Shown here one piece after another: positions 23,211 to 31,050 of a stretch of 31,134 bases of DNA (position 1 is its first letter; each line of letters opens with the position of its first letter). The notes under the pieces were generated by a model. That model had not been told where the DNA came from. It saw nothing but the letters and a program-made list of their open reading frames with translations, and did not search any database. Origin of the DNA: Verrucomicrobiota bacterium (GTDB taxonomy: Bacteria > Verrucomicrobiota > Verrucomicrobiia > Verrucomicrobiales > Akkermansiaceae); assembly GCA_008932955.1 (NCBI GenBank), contig WBXE01000004.1, forward strand, positions 1 through 31,134, read 5' to 3'. The position numbers were made by a program, and so were the translations under genes.

Positions 23211-24392
23211 TTAGTGTGGGGCTTTGACGGCGGTTTCCAGCCAGACTTGATAGTGGTCTTGGAACGACTTTTTGAACTTGGCGTAGGCGGCCTTGGTCTC
23301 AAACACCTGGCTGTCATCCCACAGTACGCGCCAGTCGCCCAGCGCCTCCGGCCACAGAAACACCTGGCCCCAGATGAGCCGGTTATTGGCGTCGATGCCG
23401 GGGTGTGTAGCGCTGCCGTCGCCGGAGATGGCGAGCATTTGCTCGGGTGTTAGAAAATCCGCAGTGGCGGCGCTGAGGTTCTCGAGGATCCGGTCGGAGC
23501 GGGTCGCCATGGCCACGTAGCCGCCGGACTTATTTTCGCGCAGATGGGCCCAGTTGAGGCAGACCTTGGCCGGGGATATGCCATTGTGGGCGGCGATGGC
23601 CTGGATGAGCGGTTCGGTCATATCGGCGCGGTGTTCCTTGAAGCGGTCGCGGCCAGGGCGGCTCGGCGAGGCCACCGACATGTATCCGGAGCATACCATG
23701 CCATGGTTTTCCATGTAGCGGCGCAGCTCGGTTTGTTGGAAGAGCGGATGCATCTCCATCTGATTGACCAGCGGCCGCGAGAAACTATCCGTGTCGCGAA
23801 ACAATAGCTCCAGATTCACTTGCGTGTGGTTGGACGTGCCGATATCGACAATTTTGCCGGCTTTTTTCAAGCGGACGATTTCGCCCCAGGTTTCCATGAA
23901 GCACTCGTGAATGTAGGGGACGGCATCGGGGTTGCGGTGGTTGCCGGCACAGCCGGGAGTGTGGACGTTAGGCCATGGCCAGTGATTGAGGTACATGTCC
24001 ACTTTGTCCACGCCCAGCGCACTGAGGGTGGAGTCGAGGGCGGGTTCGACGTCTTGTTTGCTCATGTGGCCGTTCCACAGTTTAGCGGTGATGAACAATT
24101 CATCGCGCGAGGCGATGTAGCCTTTGGCGATGGCCTCGCGAATTGCTTCGCCGACCAGCTCCTCGTTTTCATAGGCGCGGGCGGTGTCCAGATGGCGCCA
24201 GCCGAGACGGATCGCTTCGACGGTGGCATCCTTCATGTAGTCCTGCGCCCAGTCGGAATGGAAAGTTCCAAACGCCGCGATGGGCATTTTTACTCCGCTG
24301 GCAAGCGTGACTTGGTGCACGGCTGCGGGATCAATCCCCTGGATCGTGGGGTCGAACTTCACCTTTTCTGAGGAAACGTTAGGGGAGGGCAT
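23211..24392 (-). CDS. Aldo/keto reductase
   Basis: This is a 393-aa NAD(P)H-dependent oxidoreductase of the AKR TIM-barrel family, with the complete catalytic tetrad: Asp69 and Tyr74 (HLDTARAYENE), Lys104 (ITAKLWNG) and His137 (YLNHWPWP). KAGKIVDIGTSNHTQ, NQMEMHPLFQQ and SPAKVCLNWA are typical barrel elements. About 70 residues at the C-terminus (LIWGQVFLWPEALGDWRVLW and on) extend beyond the common AKR length. The ATG at 24392 is preferred to an upstream start at 24500 that would add a non-conserved Pro-rich stretch. It heads the minus-strand cluster AKR-rbsD-ADH-HAD-mpl, with gaps of 15, 35, 57 and 11 bases. Substrate is unknown; an aldose or its lactone pathway is plausible from context. 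Confidence 0.9.
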   Translation of the reverse strand: MPSPNVSSEKVKFDPTIQGIDPAAVHQVTLASGVKMPIAAFGTFHSDWAQDYMKDATVEAIRLGWRHLDTARAYENEELVGEAIREAIAKGYIASRDELFITAKLWNGHMSKQDVEPALDSTLSALGVDKVDMYLNHWPWPNVHTPGCAGNHRNPDAVPYIHECFMETWGEIVRLKKAGKIVDIGTSNHTQVNLELLFRDTDSFSRPLVNQMEMHPLFQQTELRRYMENHGMVCSGYMSVASPSRPGRDRFKEHRADMTEPLIQAIAAHNGISPAKVCLNWAHLRENKSGGYVAMATRSDRILENLSAATADFLTPEQMLAISGDGSATHPGIDANNRLIWGQVFLWPEALGDWRVLWDDSQVFETKAAYAKFKKSFQDHYQVWLETAVKAPH

Positions 24393-24920
24393 GGGCGTGT
24401 GTTGGGGCGTGAGTTGCGGGGCTATGGCGGGCGGGCTGCCAGATGGCCATAACACCCAGCGGGCGTGCGCGGAGGATAGACCGCAGGCCTGCTTTGCCAA
24501 GAAATTTGTAGATATTTCACTGGCAATGAGCAGCTCAGTGGTAAAAATTCGTCACCATTCATTCCGAAAAAACCTCAGATTGCTGCGGATCGCCGTTTTG
24601 GCGAGGGGCCGGCGCCCCTGTCACTCAAATACCACTGCCAACATTGTCATCCGCTCTGCATGACTGAACTGGGGCTGGTGCCACAGCTCGTGCTCTATGA
24701 ATTGGTAGTGGTCAACTACGGTGAGTTTGCCTCCAGCGATGACGCCGAAGCCTTCGCGGCGGGGGCGCTTGGAGTGGAGACGGATGATTGCTATAACTCA
24801 CTCTGCCGCGTGGCCGACCCACTCGGCGGCGGAGGGTGGGGATGAGAGTAAGCCCACGACAGCCTCCGACGGGGGGCAAATAGGCTTTGCCAGGCCGGGG
24901 ATTGCGTCTATCATGGGCGC
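24393..24920. other. Intergenic region between aldo/keto reductase and nadB
   Basis: These two genes diverge, so both promoters should lie here; no convincing -35/-10 pair was found. It contains two small stems next to each other: CGCC-GTTTT-GGCG (24591-24603) and AGGGGC-CGGC-GCCCCT (24604-24619). Both strands around 24620-24850 stay open for about 60 codons without recognisable motifs, and this may be a fragment of a lost gene. No gene is called. Confidence 0.55.
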
Positions 24921-26534
24921 ATGAGCGCAGATTTTCTTGTCATCGGGGCCGGCGTGGCCGGCTTGTCATTTGCCTTGCGGGCTGCGCGGCACGGCTCGGT
25001 GGTGGTATTGATGAAAGGCGGGGCCTACGAATCGAACACCGCGTGGGCACAAGGAGGCATCGCCACGGTGCTGCCTGGTGAGATGTGTTCGCCGGGGGAT
25101 TGCGTCGAGAGCCATGTGGCCGACACCCTGGATGCGGGTGCGGGATTGTGCAACGAGGCGGCGGTGCGCACGATCATCGGTGAGGGCGCCGCTACGATCG
25201 AGGATTTGCTAGGCTACGGCATGCAGTTCGATAAGCAGGGAGAGCGGTTTGACCTCGGCACTGAGGGCGGTCACTCGCACCGGCGGGTCTTACATACCCG
25301 CGACACCACTGGCCTCAAGATTGCCAGGGCGCTGATTGAGGCGGCCCGCAACACGCCTAACATCACATTGTTGGAGCAGCATGTAGCCATCGACTTGATC
25401 ACCAGCGCCAAGCTCGGGGCGGTGGCCGATGACCGGGTGTTGGGGGCCTACGTGTTGGATGCCAAGACCAACGAGGTGAGTATTTTGCGGGCGGACCGGG
25501 TGTTGCTCGCCACCGGCGGTTGCGGCAAGGTCTATCTCTATACCACCAATCCGGATTCCGCCACCGGCGACGGCGTTGCGCTGGCCTGGCGGGCTGGTGC
25601 CTCCATCGCAAACATGGAGTTCATCCAGTTTCATCCGACGTGTTTTTACAATCCCGGGGCGACGGGACCCGAGGCCCGCTCGTTTCTTGTTAGCGAGGCG
25701 GTTCGCGGCGAGGGCGGCATCCTGATCAATGCCAAGGGCGAGGATTTTACCTTGCTGAGCGACCCGCGCGGGTCGCTCGCACCCCGCGATATCGTCGCCC
25801 GTGCCATCGACCGCGAACTCAAACGCAGCGGCGCAGACTGCGTCTATCTGGATGTCACCCACCAACCGCGCGGCTTCATGCCGCAACGCTTTCCCTATAT
25901 CTATGCCAACCTGCTGAAATACGGCCTCGATTGCCAAACCCAACCGATACCGGTGGTGCCCGCCGCCCATTACCAATGCGGCGGCGTGGTCACCGACGTG
26001 GCCGGCCGCACTGGCATCAGCGGACTTTACGCCATCGGCGAAGTGGCCTGCACCGGCCTCCACGGTGCCAACCGCTTAGCCTCCAATTCGTTGTTGGAAG
26101 GCAATGTGATGGCGCGCTTGGCCATGGATCACATACTGCGCCGCTGCCCGCCGGACAAGCCAGCACCTGTCGCCCCGGCCATCCCTGAGTGGGAGCCCGG
26201 CAATGCCACCGAGGCGGATGAGTTGGTGGTCATCTATCATAATTGGGATGAGATCCGCCGCCTGATGTGGGACTATGTGTCGATTGTGCGCACCGACAAC
26301 CGCCTGCGGCGTGCGGCGGCGCGGCTGCGCAATTTGGGCAAGGAAGTGCGCGAGTATTACTGGGGTCACCGGGTCAACGCCGATATTCTCGAACTGCGCA
26401 ACCTGGTCACTGCCGCCAGTCTCATTGTGGATTGCGCGCTGCGGCGCAAGGAATCCCGCGGTCTCCACTTCACCCTTGATCATCCGGCCACGGTCGAATG
26501 CTCCGGCCACGACACGGTGTTGCGCAAGTTCTGA
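24921..26534 (+). CDS. nadB: L-aspartate oxidase NadB
   Basis: NadB oxidises L-aspartate to iminoaspartate with FAD, the first step of de novo NAD synthesis; NadA then makes quinolinate. The 537 aa match E. coli (540). The N-terminal FAD motif VIGAGVAGLSFAL is followed by ESNTAWAQGGIATVL, TEGGHSHRRVLHTRDTTG and LLATGGCGKVYLYTTNP. EFIQFHPTCFY, PVVPAAHYQCGGVVTD and GLHGANRLASNSLLEG form the active site shared with succinate dehydrogenase flavoproteins. No [FeS] partner is nearby, and the NadB-type SNTAWAQGG favours NadB. The start is the ATG at 24921. nadA and nadC are not in the window. A strong hairpin follows eight bases after the stop. Confidence 0.97.
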   Translation: MSADFLVIGAGVAGLSFALRAARHGSVVVLMKGGAYESNTAWAQGGIATVLPGEMCSPGDCVESHVADTLDAGAGLCNEAAVRTIIGEGAATIEDLLGYGMQFDKQGERFDLGTEGGHSHRRVLHTRDTTGLKIARALIEAARNTPNITLLEQHVAIDLITSAKLGAVADDRVLGAYVLDAKTNEVSILRADRVLLATGGCGKVYLYTTNPDSATGDGVALAWRAGASIANMEFIQFHPTCFYNPGATGPEARSFLVSEAVRGEGGILINAKGEDFTLLSDPRGSLAPRDIVARAIDRELKRSGADCVYLDVTHQPRGFMPQRFPYIYANLLKYGLDCQTQPIPVVPAAHYQCGGVVTDVAGRTGISGLYAIGEVACTGLHGANRLASNSLLEGNVMARLAMDHILRRCPPDKPAPVAPAIPEWEPGNATEADELVVIYHNWDEIRRLMWDYVSIVRTDNRLRRAAARLRNLGKEVREYYWGHRVNADILELRNLVTAASLIVDCALRRKESRGLHFTLDHPATVECSGHDTVLRKF

Positions 26535-26542
26535 GTGCGCAG

Positions 26543-26570
26543 GTGCTGGCGGCGAGGACGCCGCCAGCAC
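26543..26570. terminator. Strong hairpin after nadB, REP-like
   Basis: A perfect 12-bp stem with a four-base loop (GTGCTGGCGGCG-AGGA-CGCCGCCAGCAC) starts eight bases after the nadB stop. A second, imperfect unit with the same AGGAC loop follows (CTGCGGCG-AGGA-CGCGGCAG, 26573-26592). It could end nadB transcription, though no T-run follows. The same stem core occurs at 15857-15877, so it also belongs to a dispersed repeat family. Confidence 0.6.
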
Positions 26571-26720
26571 GGACTGCGGCGAGGACGCGGCAGCCACGTG
26601 GCGTGGGTCGGCCCATATTGACACGCCGTAGTGTCTTGCACCTTGGCGATCCACGGGCTTTTTTTTGTCGCCCGTTTGTGACGCATTTTTTGTGCTGGCT
26701 GATGCCTAACTCAAGCAGCC

Positions 26721-26770
26721 TTGTAGCGGCCCGTCTGTGACCGCCGCTGCGCATGAACCGCCAATGATAT
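26721..26770 (+). repeat. Dispersed hairpin repeat, copy 2 of 2
   Basis: It begins TTGTAGCGGCCCGTCTGTGA and continues CCGCCGCTGCGCATGAACCG, then CCAATGATAT. It aligns with 9626-9670. It lies in the gap between nadB and the SGNH-family gene (26535-26861), which also holds the hairpin at 26543-26570, a GACAC/GTGTC stem near 26622 and a run of eight T near 26657. Confidence 0.65.
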
Positions 26771-26861
26771 TGTGATTGCTGAGGCTCCTGCGCTGGCCTA
26801 AGTTTTCCCGCTGCCCGGCCCTGCCAATAGCTGTCAGCCGCAAGCCCATCCCCAGCCATCC

Positions 26862-28136
26862 ATGATGAATTGTTATAAATCCACCCTCGTTGCTGCCGTG
26901 GTTTTGTCCACGGCCAGCACTCTCAATGCCGCCGGTTTCTTTTTTAAAGACGGCGACAAGGTGGTGATGATGGGCGACGGCGTCACCGAACAATGCCTGT
27001 ACACCCGCTACGTCGAGGCCTGGACGCTCACCCGATTCCCGGCTTGGAACATCACTTTTGTGAACGCCGGCATCGATGGCGACCGCGCCACCGGCGGTAA
27101 CAAGCGATTTTCTCGCGACGTGCTTCCTAACAGCCCGACGGCAATCACCATTGACTACGGTATGCACGACGGCGGATACAAGCCGTTTGAAGAGGCTAGC
27201 TTTAAGACCTTCATGGAGGGAATGCAGGGCATCGCCGATCAGGCCAAAGCCGCGAAGGTGCGCGTGGCCTGGTGCACGCCCAACCCGAAAGAGGACGCGG
27301 GGGGCGGCCCGGCGATCAAGGGCTACAATGAGACTTTGGAAAAGTATGCGGAGGGAGTCCAGCAGATTGCCGCGACTAACGGTAATGCGCTGTTCATCGA
27401 TCAGCTCCATCCGTTTCTCGCCGCCATCGACAAGGCCCGCGCTGCCAACCCGAAAATGCGCATCGGCGGAGGCGACCCCGTGTACCCGGGGCCGCCCGGC
27501 CAGGCACTGATGGCTTGGAGCCTACTCAAGGGCATGAACTTCCCGACCACCGTCGCCTCAGTGGAAATCGACGCGACAGCCGGTGAGATCATCCAATCCC
27601 AGAATTGCAAAATCAAGGACTTGAAGGTGGCGACGGACGGCAGGATTGAATTTAGCCAACTGGACGCGGCCCTGCCGTTTTTTCCGGCGGATGCCAAAAG
27701 CATCTTGAAATGGGCACCCGTGCTGGATGAGCTGAACGACTATCGTCTGAAAGTCACCGGCCTGAAATCCGGTCGATACGCGATCCGGCTAAGTGGAACC
27801 AAAGTAGCCGAGTACTCAAGCGAGGAGCTCAGTGGGGGCGTGAATCTGGCCGCTGTGGTCCTGGGCAGCGGTCCAATTGCCGAGCAGGTAAAAACTGTAT
27901 GGGAGGCCATCAAGATCAAAGATCTCTGCTCACACAGCAGCGTTGCTCGCGGCGTCGTCGAACCTGATGCTCGCATCGCAGAGGACTCCAGCATCAAGAA
28001 TGAATATGCGGATGCCCATCGCGCACCGGCAGACAACGAACATCAGGGCCGAATGCAGCACTATTTTGCCGCGATCAAGCAGACGCTCGTGATGAAGCCT
28101 CATCAGGTGGAAATCCTCGCCATGCCCAATCCCTGA
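26862..28136 (+). CDS. Secreted SGNH/GDSL-family protein lacking catalytic residues
   Basis: A 424-aa exported protein with signal peptide MMNCYKSTLVAAVVLSTAST, likely cut after LNA. The SGNH hydrolase layout is clear. Block I reads VVMMGDGVTEQ where families have GDSxTE, so the Ser is Gly40 (codon GGC at 26979). Block II NAGIDGDRATGG keeps its Gly. Block III reads DYGMHDGGY instead of GMND, so the oxyanion Asn is His102 (CAC at 27165). Block V reads GDPVYPGPPGQ instead of DxVHPG, so the catalytic His is Tyr208 (TAC at 27483). The Asp remains. The rest (about 225-424) is a small beta-rich region and a helical tail. It is probably a non-hydrolytic binding protein. It opens the plus-strand group with the dehydrogenase and rhaT. 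Confidence 0.85.
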   Translation: MMNCYKSTLVAAVVLSTASTLNAAGFFFKDGDKVVMMGDGVTEQCLYTRYVEAWTLTRFPAWNITFVNAGIDGDRATGGNKRFSRDVLPNSPTAITIDYGMHDGGYKPFEEASFKTFMEGMQGIADQAKAAKVRVAWCTPNPKEDAGGGPAIKGYNETLEKYAEGVQQIAATNGNALFIDQLHPFLAAIDKARAANPKMRIGGGDPVYPGPPGQALMAWSLLKGMNFPTTVASVEIDATAGEIIQSQNCKIKDLKVATDGRIEFSQLDAALPFFPADAKSILKWAPVLDELNDYRLKVTGLKSGRYAIRLSGTKVAEYSSEELSGGVNLAAVVLGSGPIAEQVKTVWEAIKIKDLCSHSSVARGVVEPDARIAEDSSIKNEYADAHRAPADNEHQGRMQHYFAAIKQTLVMKPHQVEILAMPNP

Positions 28137-28169
28137 CCACGCCGGTTTAGCTAATTCCCCCCCTCTTCC

Positions 28170-29306
28170 ATGAATCAATCGTCGCTCCAGATCGTCAATC
28201 CCGCTGGCCACTTGCGCGTGGTGGTAACCAAACCCCTGCCTGGCTGCCACTGGCTGGAGGTCTTGCAAGCCGCCGGATGCCGCGTCGAAATTGCCACCGG
28301 CGACGCCATTCTATCAGGCGAGGAAATCATCTCTCTCATCGGCGATCATTGCCATGCCGCCATCGGCCAGCTGACCGAATCATGGAACGCCGGGCTTTTT
28401 GCCGCCCTCAAACAGGCCGGTGGCCGCGCCTATAGCAACTATGCCGTCGGCTATAACAACGTCGATGTGGTGGCCGCCTCCGCCTGCGGTATTCCCGTGG
28501 GCAACACCCCGGGCGTTCTCACCGAAACCACCGCCGAGATTGCCGTGGCTCTAACATTCGCAGCGGCGCGGCGCATCGTCGAGGCCGACCGCTTCATGCG
28601 CGGTGGTCAATTCCAGGGTTGGTTGCCCAACTTGTTTCTCGGCAGTCTTTTTCACGGCAAGACCGTCGGTGTCATTGGCTGCGGCCGCATCGGCGCTGCC
28701 TACGCCCGCATGATGGTCGAGGGGCACAAAATGCACCTCGTTTATTTCTCCCCGCGGCCGAATACCCAGTTAGAGGAATTCGTTCAGGCATACAGTGCTT
28801 TTCTAACCGCGCGCGGTGAACCCGCGCTGACCTGTCGGCGCGCTCACACCGTCGATGAACTATTAAAAGAGTGCGACGTCGTGAGCCTCCACAGCGTGCT
28901 GGATGCAGACACCCGCCACCTGATTCAGGCGCAGCGCCTGGCCATGATGAAGCCCGACGCCATCCTCATCAATACCAGTCGCGGACCCGTCGTGGACGAA
29001 TCCGCCTTGGTCACACATTGCCGCAGCCATCCGGATTTCAGGGCTGGCCTCGATGTCTTCGAGAACGAACCGGCCATGGCCCCCGGCTTGACCGATCTGG
29101 ACAACGTGGTGATGGTTCCGCATATCGCCTCGGCCACCCGCTGGACCCGCGAAGGCATGGCCAGTTTGGCCGCCTGCAACGTGGCGGCTATCCTCCACGG
29201 TCGTCCCGTCGCCGCCGCCGGGGCCGACGTGCGTTCATTCCTCTCCGGCACTCCGCCACCCGTCGCCCCGAGCATTGTGAATGCACGCCAGCTCGGTCTG
29301 GTCTGA
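28170..29306 (+). CDS. Hydroxypyruvate reductase-like D-2-hydroxyacid dehydrogenase
   Basis: A 378-aa NAD(P)-dependent D-isomer-specific 2-hydroxyacid dehydrogenase. It should reduce hydroxypyruvate to D-glycerate, or glyoxylate to glycolate. The N-terminal substrate domain has SNYAVGYNNVDV. The nucleotide-binding domain has GVIGCGRIGAAYARMMVEG near 167. Catalytic residues are Arg in NTSRGPVVDE (near 270), Glu in FENEPAM (near 297) and His in PHIASATRWTREGMA (near 317). The insert around QAYSAFLTARGEPALTCRRA and the segments ARMMVEGHKM and SATRWTREGMASLAA strongly recall plant peroxisomal HPR1 rather than typical bacterial GhrA or SerA. The start is the ATG at 28170, 33 bases after the SGNH gene, so co-transcription is likely. 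Exact substrate is inferred. Confidence 0.9.
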   Translation: MNQSSLQIVNPAGHLRVVVTKPLPGCHWLEVLQAAGCRVEIATGDAILSGEEIISLIGDHCHAAIGQLTESWNAGLFAALKQAGGRAYSNYAVGYNNVDVVAASACGIPVGNTPGVLTETTAEIAVALTFAAARRIVEADRFMRGGQFQGWLPNLFLGSLFHGKTVGVIGCGRIGAAYARMMVEGHKMHLVYFSPRPNTQLEEFVQAYSAFLTARGEPALTCRRAHTVDELLKECDVVSLHSVLDADTRHLIQAQRLAMMKPDAILINTSRGPVVDESALVTHCRSHPDFRAGLDVFENEPAMAPGLTDLDNVVMVPHIASATRWTREGMASLAACNVAAILHGRPVAAAGADVRSFLSGTPPPVAPSIVNARQLGLV

Positions 29307-29331
29307 TTCCGGTTTGTCACCTTTTATTGGG

Positions 29332-29712
29332 ATTGGGGATTGCTGTAGCGCTGCTAATTTTCGCCGCAGCGCAGCGTTTTTTGCTGCTGCTAGCTCCGTG
29401 CGCCGCGTTTGCGCAACAGCAAGCCAGCAAACATACCTGCCGCATCCTGTTCCTGGAAGGCCCCGACAACGCCCCAAGGAAAAAAAATCCGCGCATGCAA
29501 TATTCAGATCGACGAACCGACTGCCAACGGGTGAAATGACTCCGCCCCGCACTTATGACACCCATGCGATCCAAGTCGGCACCCCGCTGGAAAACGTGCT
29601 CGCGCTCTTTCGCGATGCCGGCAGCCTGTGCTAAACCATCGATCATACCATCCTCGCCATTACCGATGATATCGCTCACCCCAACGCCATCAATCTATCT
29701 AAACTATTCTAA
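29332..29712 (+). pseudogene. Decayed coding remnant between the reductase and rhaT
   Basis: This 400-base gap holds two broken pieces of apparent protein sequence. The first, in the frame of 29357, reads as a signal peptide followed by QQQASKHTCRILFLEGPDNA and then derails at a run of eight A (29479-29486). The second begins at the ATG at 29536 (MTPPRTYDTHAIQVGTPLEN and on), meets an in-frame TAA at 29632, then continues in the same frame as TIDHTILAITDDIAHPNAIN to a stop at 29712, five bases before rhaT. One TAC-to-TAA change would explain the internal stop. I do not recognise the family. It may be a lost small exported protein, or a short leader peptide plus spacer. Confidence 0.5.
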
Positions 29713-29717
29713 CTAAC

Positions 29718-30797
29718 ATGGCTACAAATGCATTACTGGGGATTTTTCTACACGCTATCGGCGGAGTGGCACATGGGAGTTTCTATGTACCATTGCGCAA
29801 GCTCCGGCACTGGCGCTGGGAATCCGGCTGGCTGGTGCAGGGGAGCGCCGCCTGGCTGGTGGCCCCCTGGTTGGTGGCTATTCTAACCGGCACGCATCCG
29901 CTCACGGTTCTGCAACACAGTCCCGCCAGAAGCCTGGAACATGCCTATCTGTTTGGCATGATGTGGGGATTCGGCAGTCTCACGTTCGGTTTGACCATGC
30001 GCTATCTCGGCATGTCGCTCGGCATGGCGGTGGCGCTGGGATACTGCGCGGCCTTTGGGACCTTGGTTCCGCCGCTGGTGGAGGGCAGGTTCGGCGTGCT
30101 CCTTGCCAGCGTATCGGGCTGGATGCTGCTTAGCGGCGTCGCGGTTTGTCTCATCGGAATTGGTCTTTGCGGTTATGCCGGAATCCGCAAGGAAAAGGAA
30201 ATGACCGCCGCGCAGAAGGGGGTTGCGATCTCGGAGTTCTCCCTAATCAAGGGTTTCGTCGTAGCGACGTTCTCCGGCATCATGAGTGCGGGCTTTGCCT
30301 ACGGCATCAATTGGGGTAAGCCCATCGCAGCCGTAGCTATGGATATGGGCGCACCGGATATCTTTAAAAACGCGCCCGTCTTCATTGTGGTGATGGCAGG
30401 CGGCTTCACAGTCAATGGCGTGTGGTGTCTGCTGCTCAACTGGCGCAACCAATCGCTGGGAGATTACATCATGGTCAAGGACTCGCAGGGGGCCAGCCCA
30501 ACTAACGGCGGTGCGGTGATAAAGGCCAATTATTTTCTGGCCATAGTTGCCGGTTTGATCTGGTACGCGGGGTTCTTCTTCTACGGCATGGGCACCACCA
30601 AAATGGGCAGCTATGACTTTTCGAGTTGGTCGATCCACCTGGCCTTTGTCATCATGTTCAGCACCCTCTGCGGCATTCTCGCCTTCGAATGGAAGGGCGT
30701 GAGCCGCCGCACCATGCAATGGGTTTTTGCCGCCATTTTCATTCTGATGGTGTCCACGGTCATCACCGGATTTGGCAACGCTTGGGCTACTAAATAG
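29718..30797 (+). CDS. rhaT: L-rhamnose/proton symporter RhaT
   Basis: RhaT imports L-rhamnose with protons across the inner membrane (DMT superfamily). The 359-aa protein has about ten hydrophobic helices (E. coli 344 aa). Characteristic segments are GGVAHGSFYVPLRKLRHWRW, WGFGSLTFGLTMRYLGMSLG, VALGYCAAFGTLVPP and GIMSAGFAYGINWGKPI. IWYAGFFFYGMGTTKMG and a C-terminal VFAAIFILMVSTVITGFGN follow. The start is the ATG at 29718, directly after the remnant's stop. With the secreted rhamnosidase at the other end of the window it suggests L-rhamnose use, but no rhaA, rhaB, rhaD or regulator is in view. Family is secure; L-rhamnose is the expected but not proven substrate. Confidence 0.94.
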   Translation: MATNALLGIFLHAIGGVAHGSFYVPLRKLRHWRWESGWLVQGSAAWLVAPWLVAILTGTHPLTVLQHSPARSLEHAYLFGMMWGFGSLTFGLTMRYLGMSLGMAVALGYCAAFGTLVPPLVEGRFGVLLASVSGWMLLSGVAVCLIGIGLCGYAGIRKEKEMTAAQKGVAISEFSLIKGFVVATFSGIMSAGFAYGINWGKPIAAVAMDMGAPDIFKNAPVFIVVMAGGFTVNGVWCLLLNWRNQSLGDYIMVKDSQGASPTNGGAVIKANYFLAIVAGLIWYAGFFFYGMGTTKMGSYDFSSWSIHLAFVIMFSTLCGILAFEWKGVSRRTMQWVFAAIFILMVSTVITGFGNAWATK

Positions 30798-31050
30798 CCC
30801 GCGAGCCGGCGCCTCAGACCCGAGACTTGAAGACACTCAAAACCGACTTTGCAGGGTGCCTCCCCCGTCTAGCAGCGAATATTAGCAGCCCTGAAAAAGT
30901 TAGACTCGCCGTGCAGGAAAGCTCGGCAAACTTGGCCATGAGTGGCGGCCTGCTGCTAGCACCCGCCCTCACCCCTTGACTCTGCGCTGCCATGGGAAAT
31001 GCCCTGGCCTTTTTATTGACGCCGCGCGCCACGTGGGCGACTGAGGTCTT

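Noticed and set aside
24660..24845. 61-codon open frame between the aldo/keto reductase and nadB
   Set aside because: No ribosome binding site, no motif, and the reverse strand is equally open; it may be a gene fragment but cannot be called.
25290..26063. 257-codon minus-strand open frame inside nadB
   Set aside because: nadB is complete on the plus strand with all family motifs; the reverse frame has no family resemblance.
30814..31032. 72-codon minus-strand open frame after rhaT
   Set aside because: No ribosome binding site, basic low-information composition and no recognisable motif.
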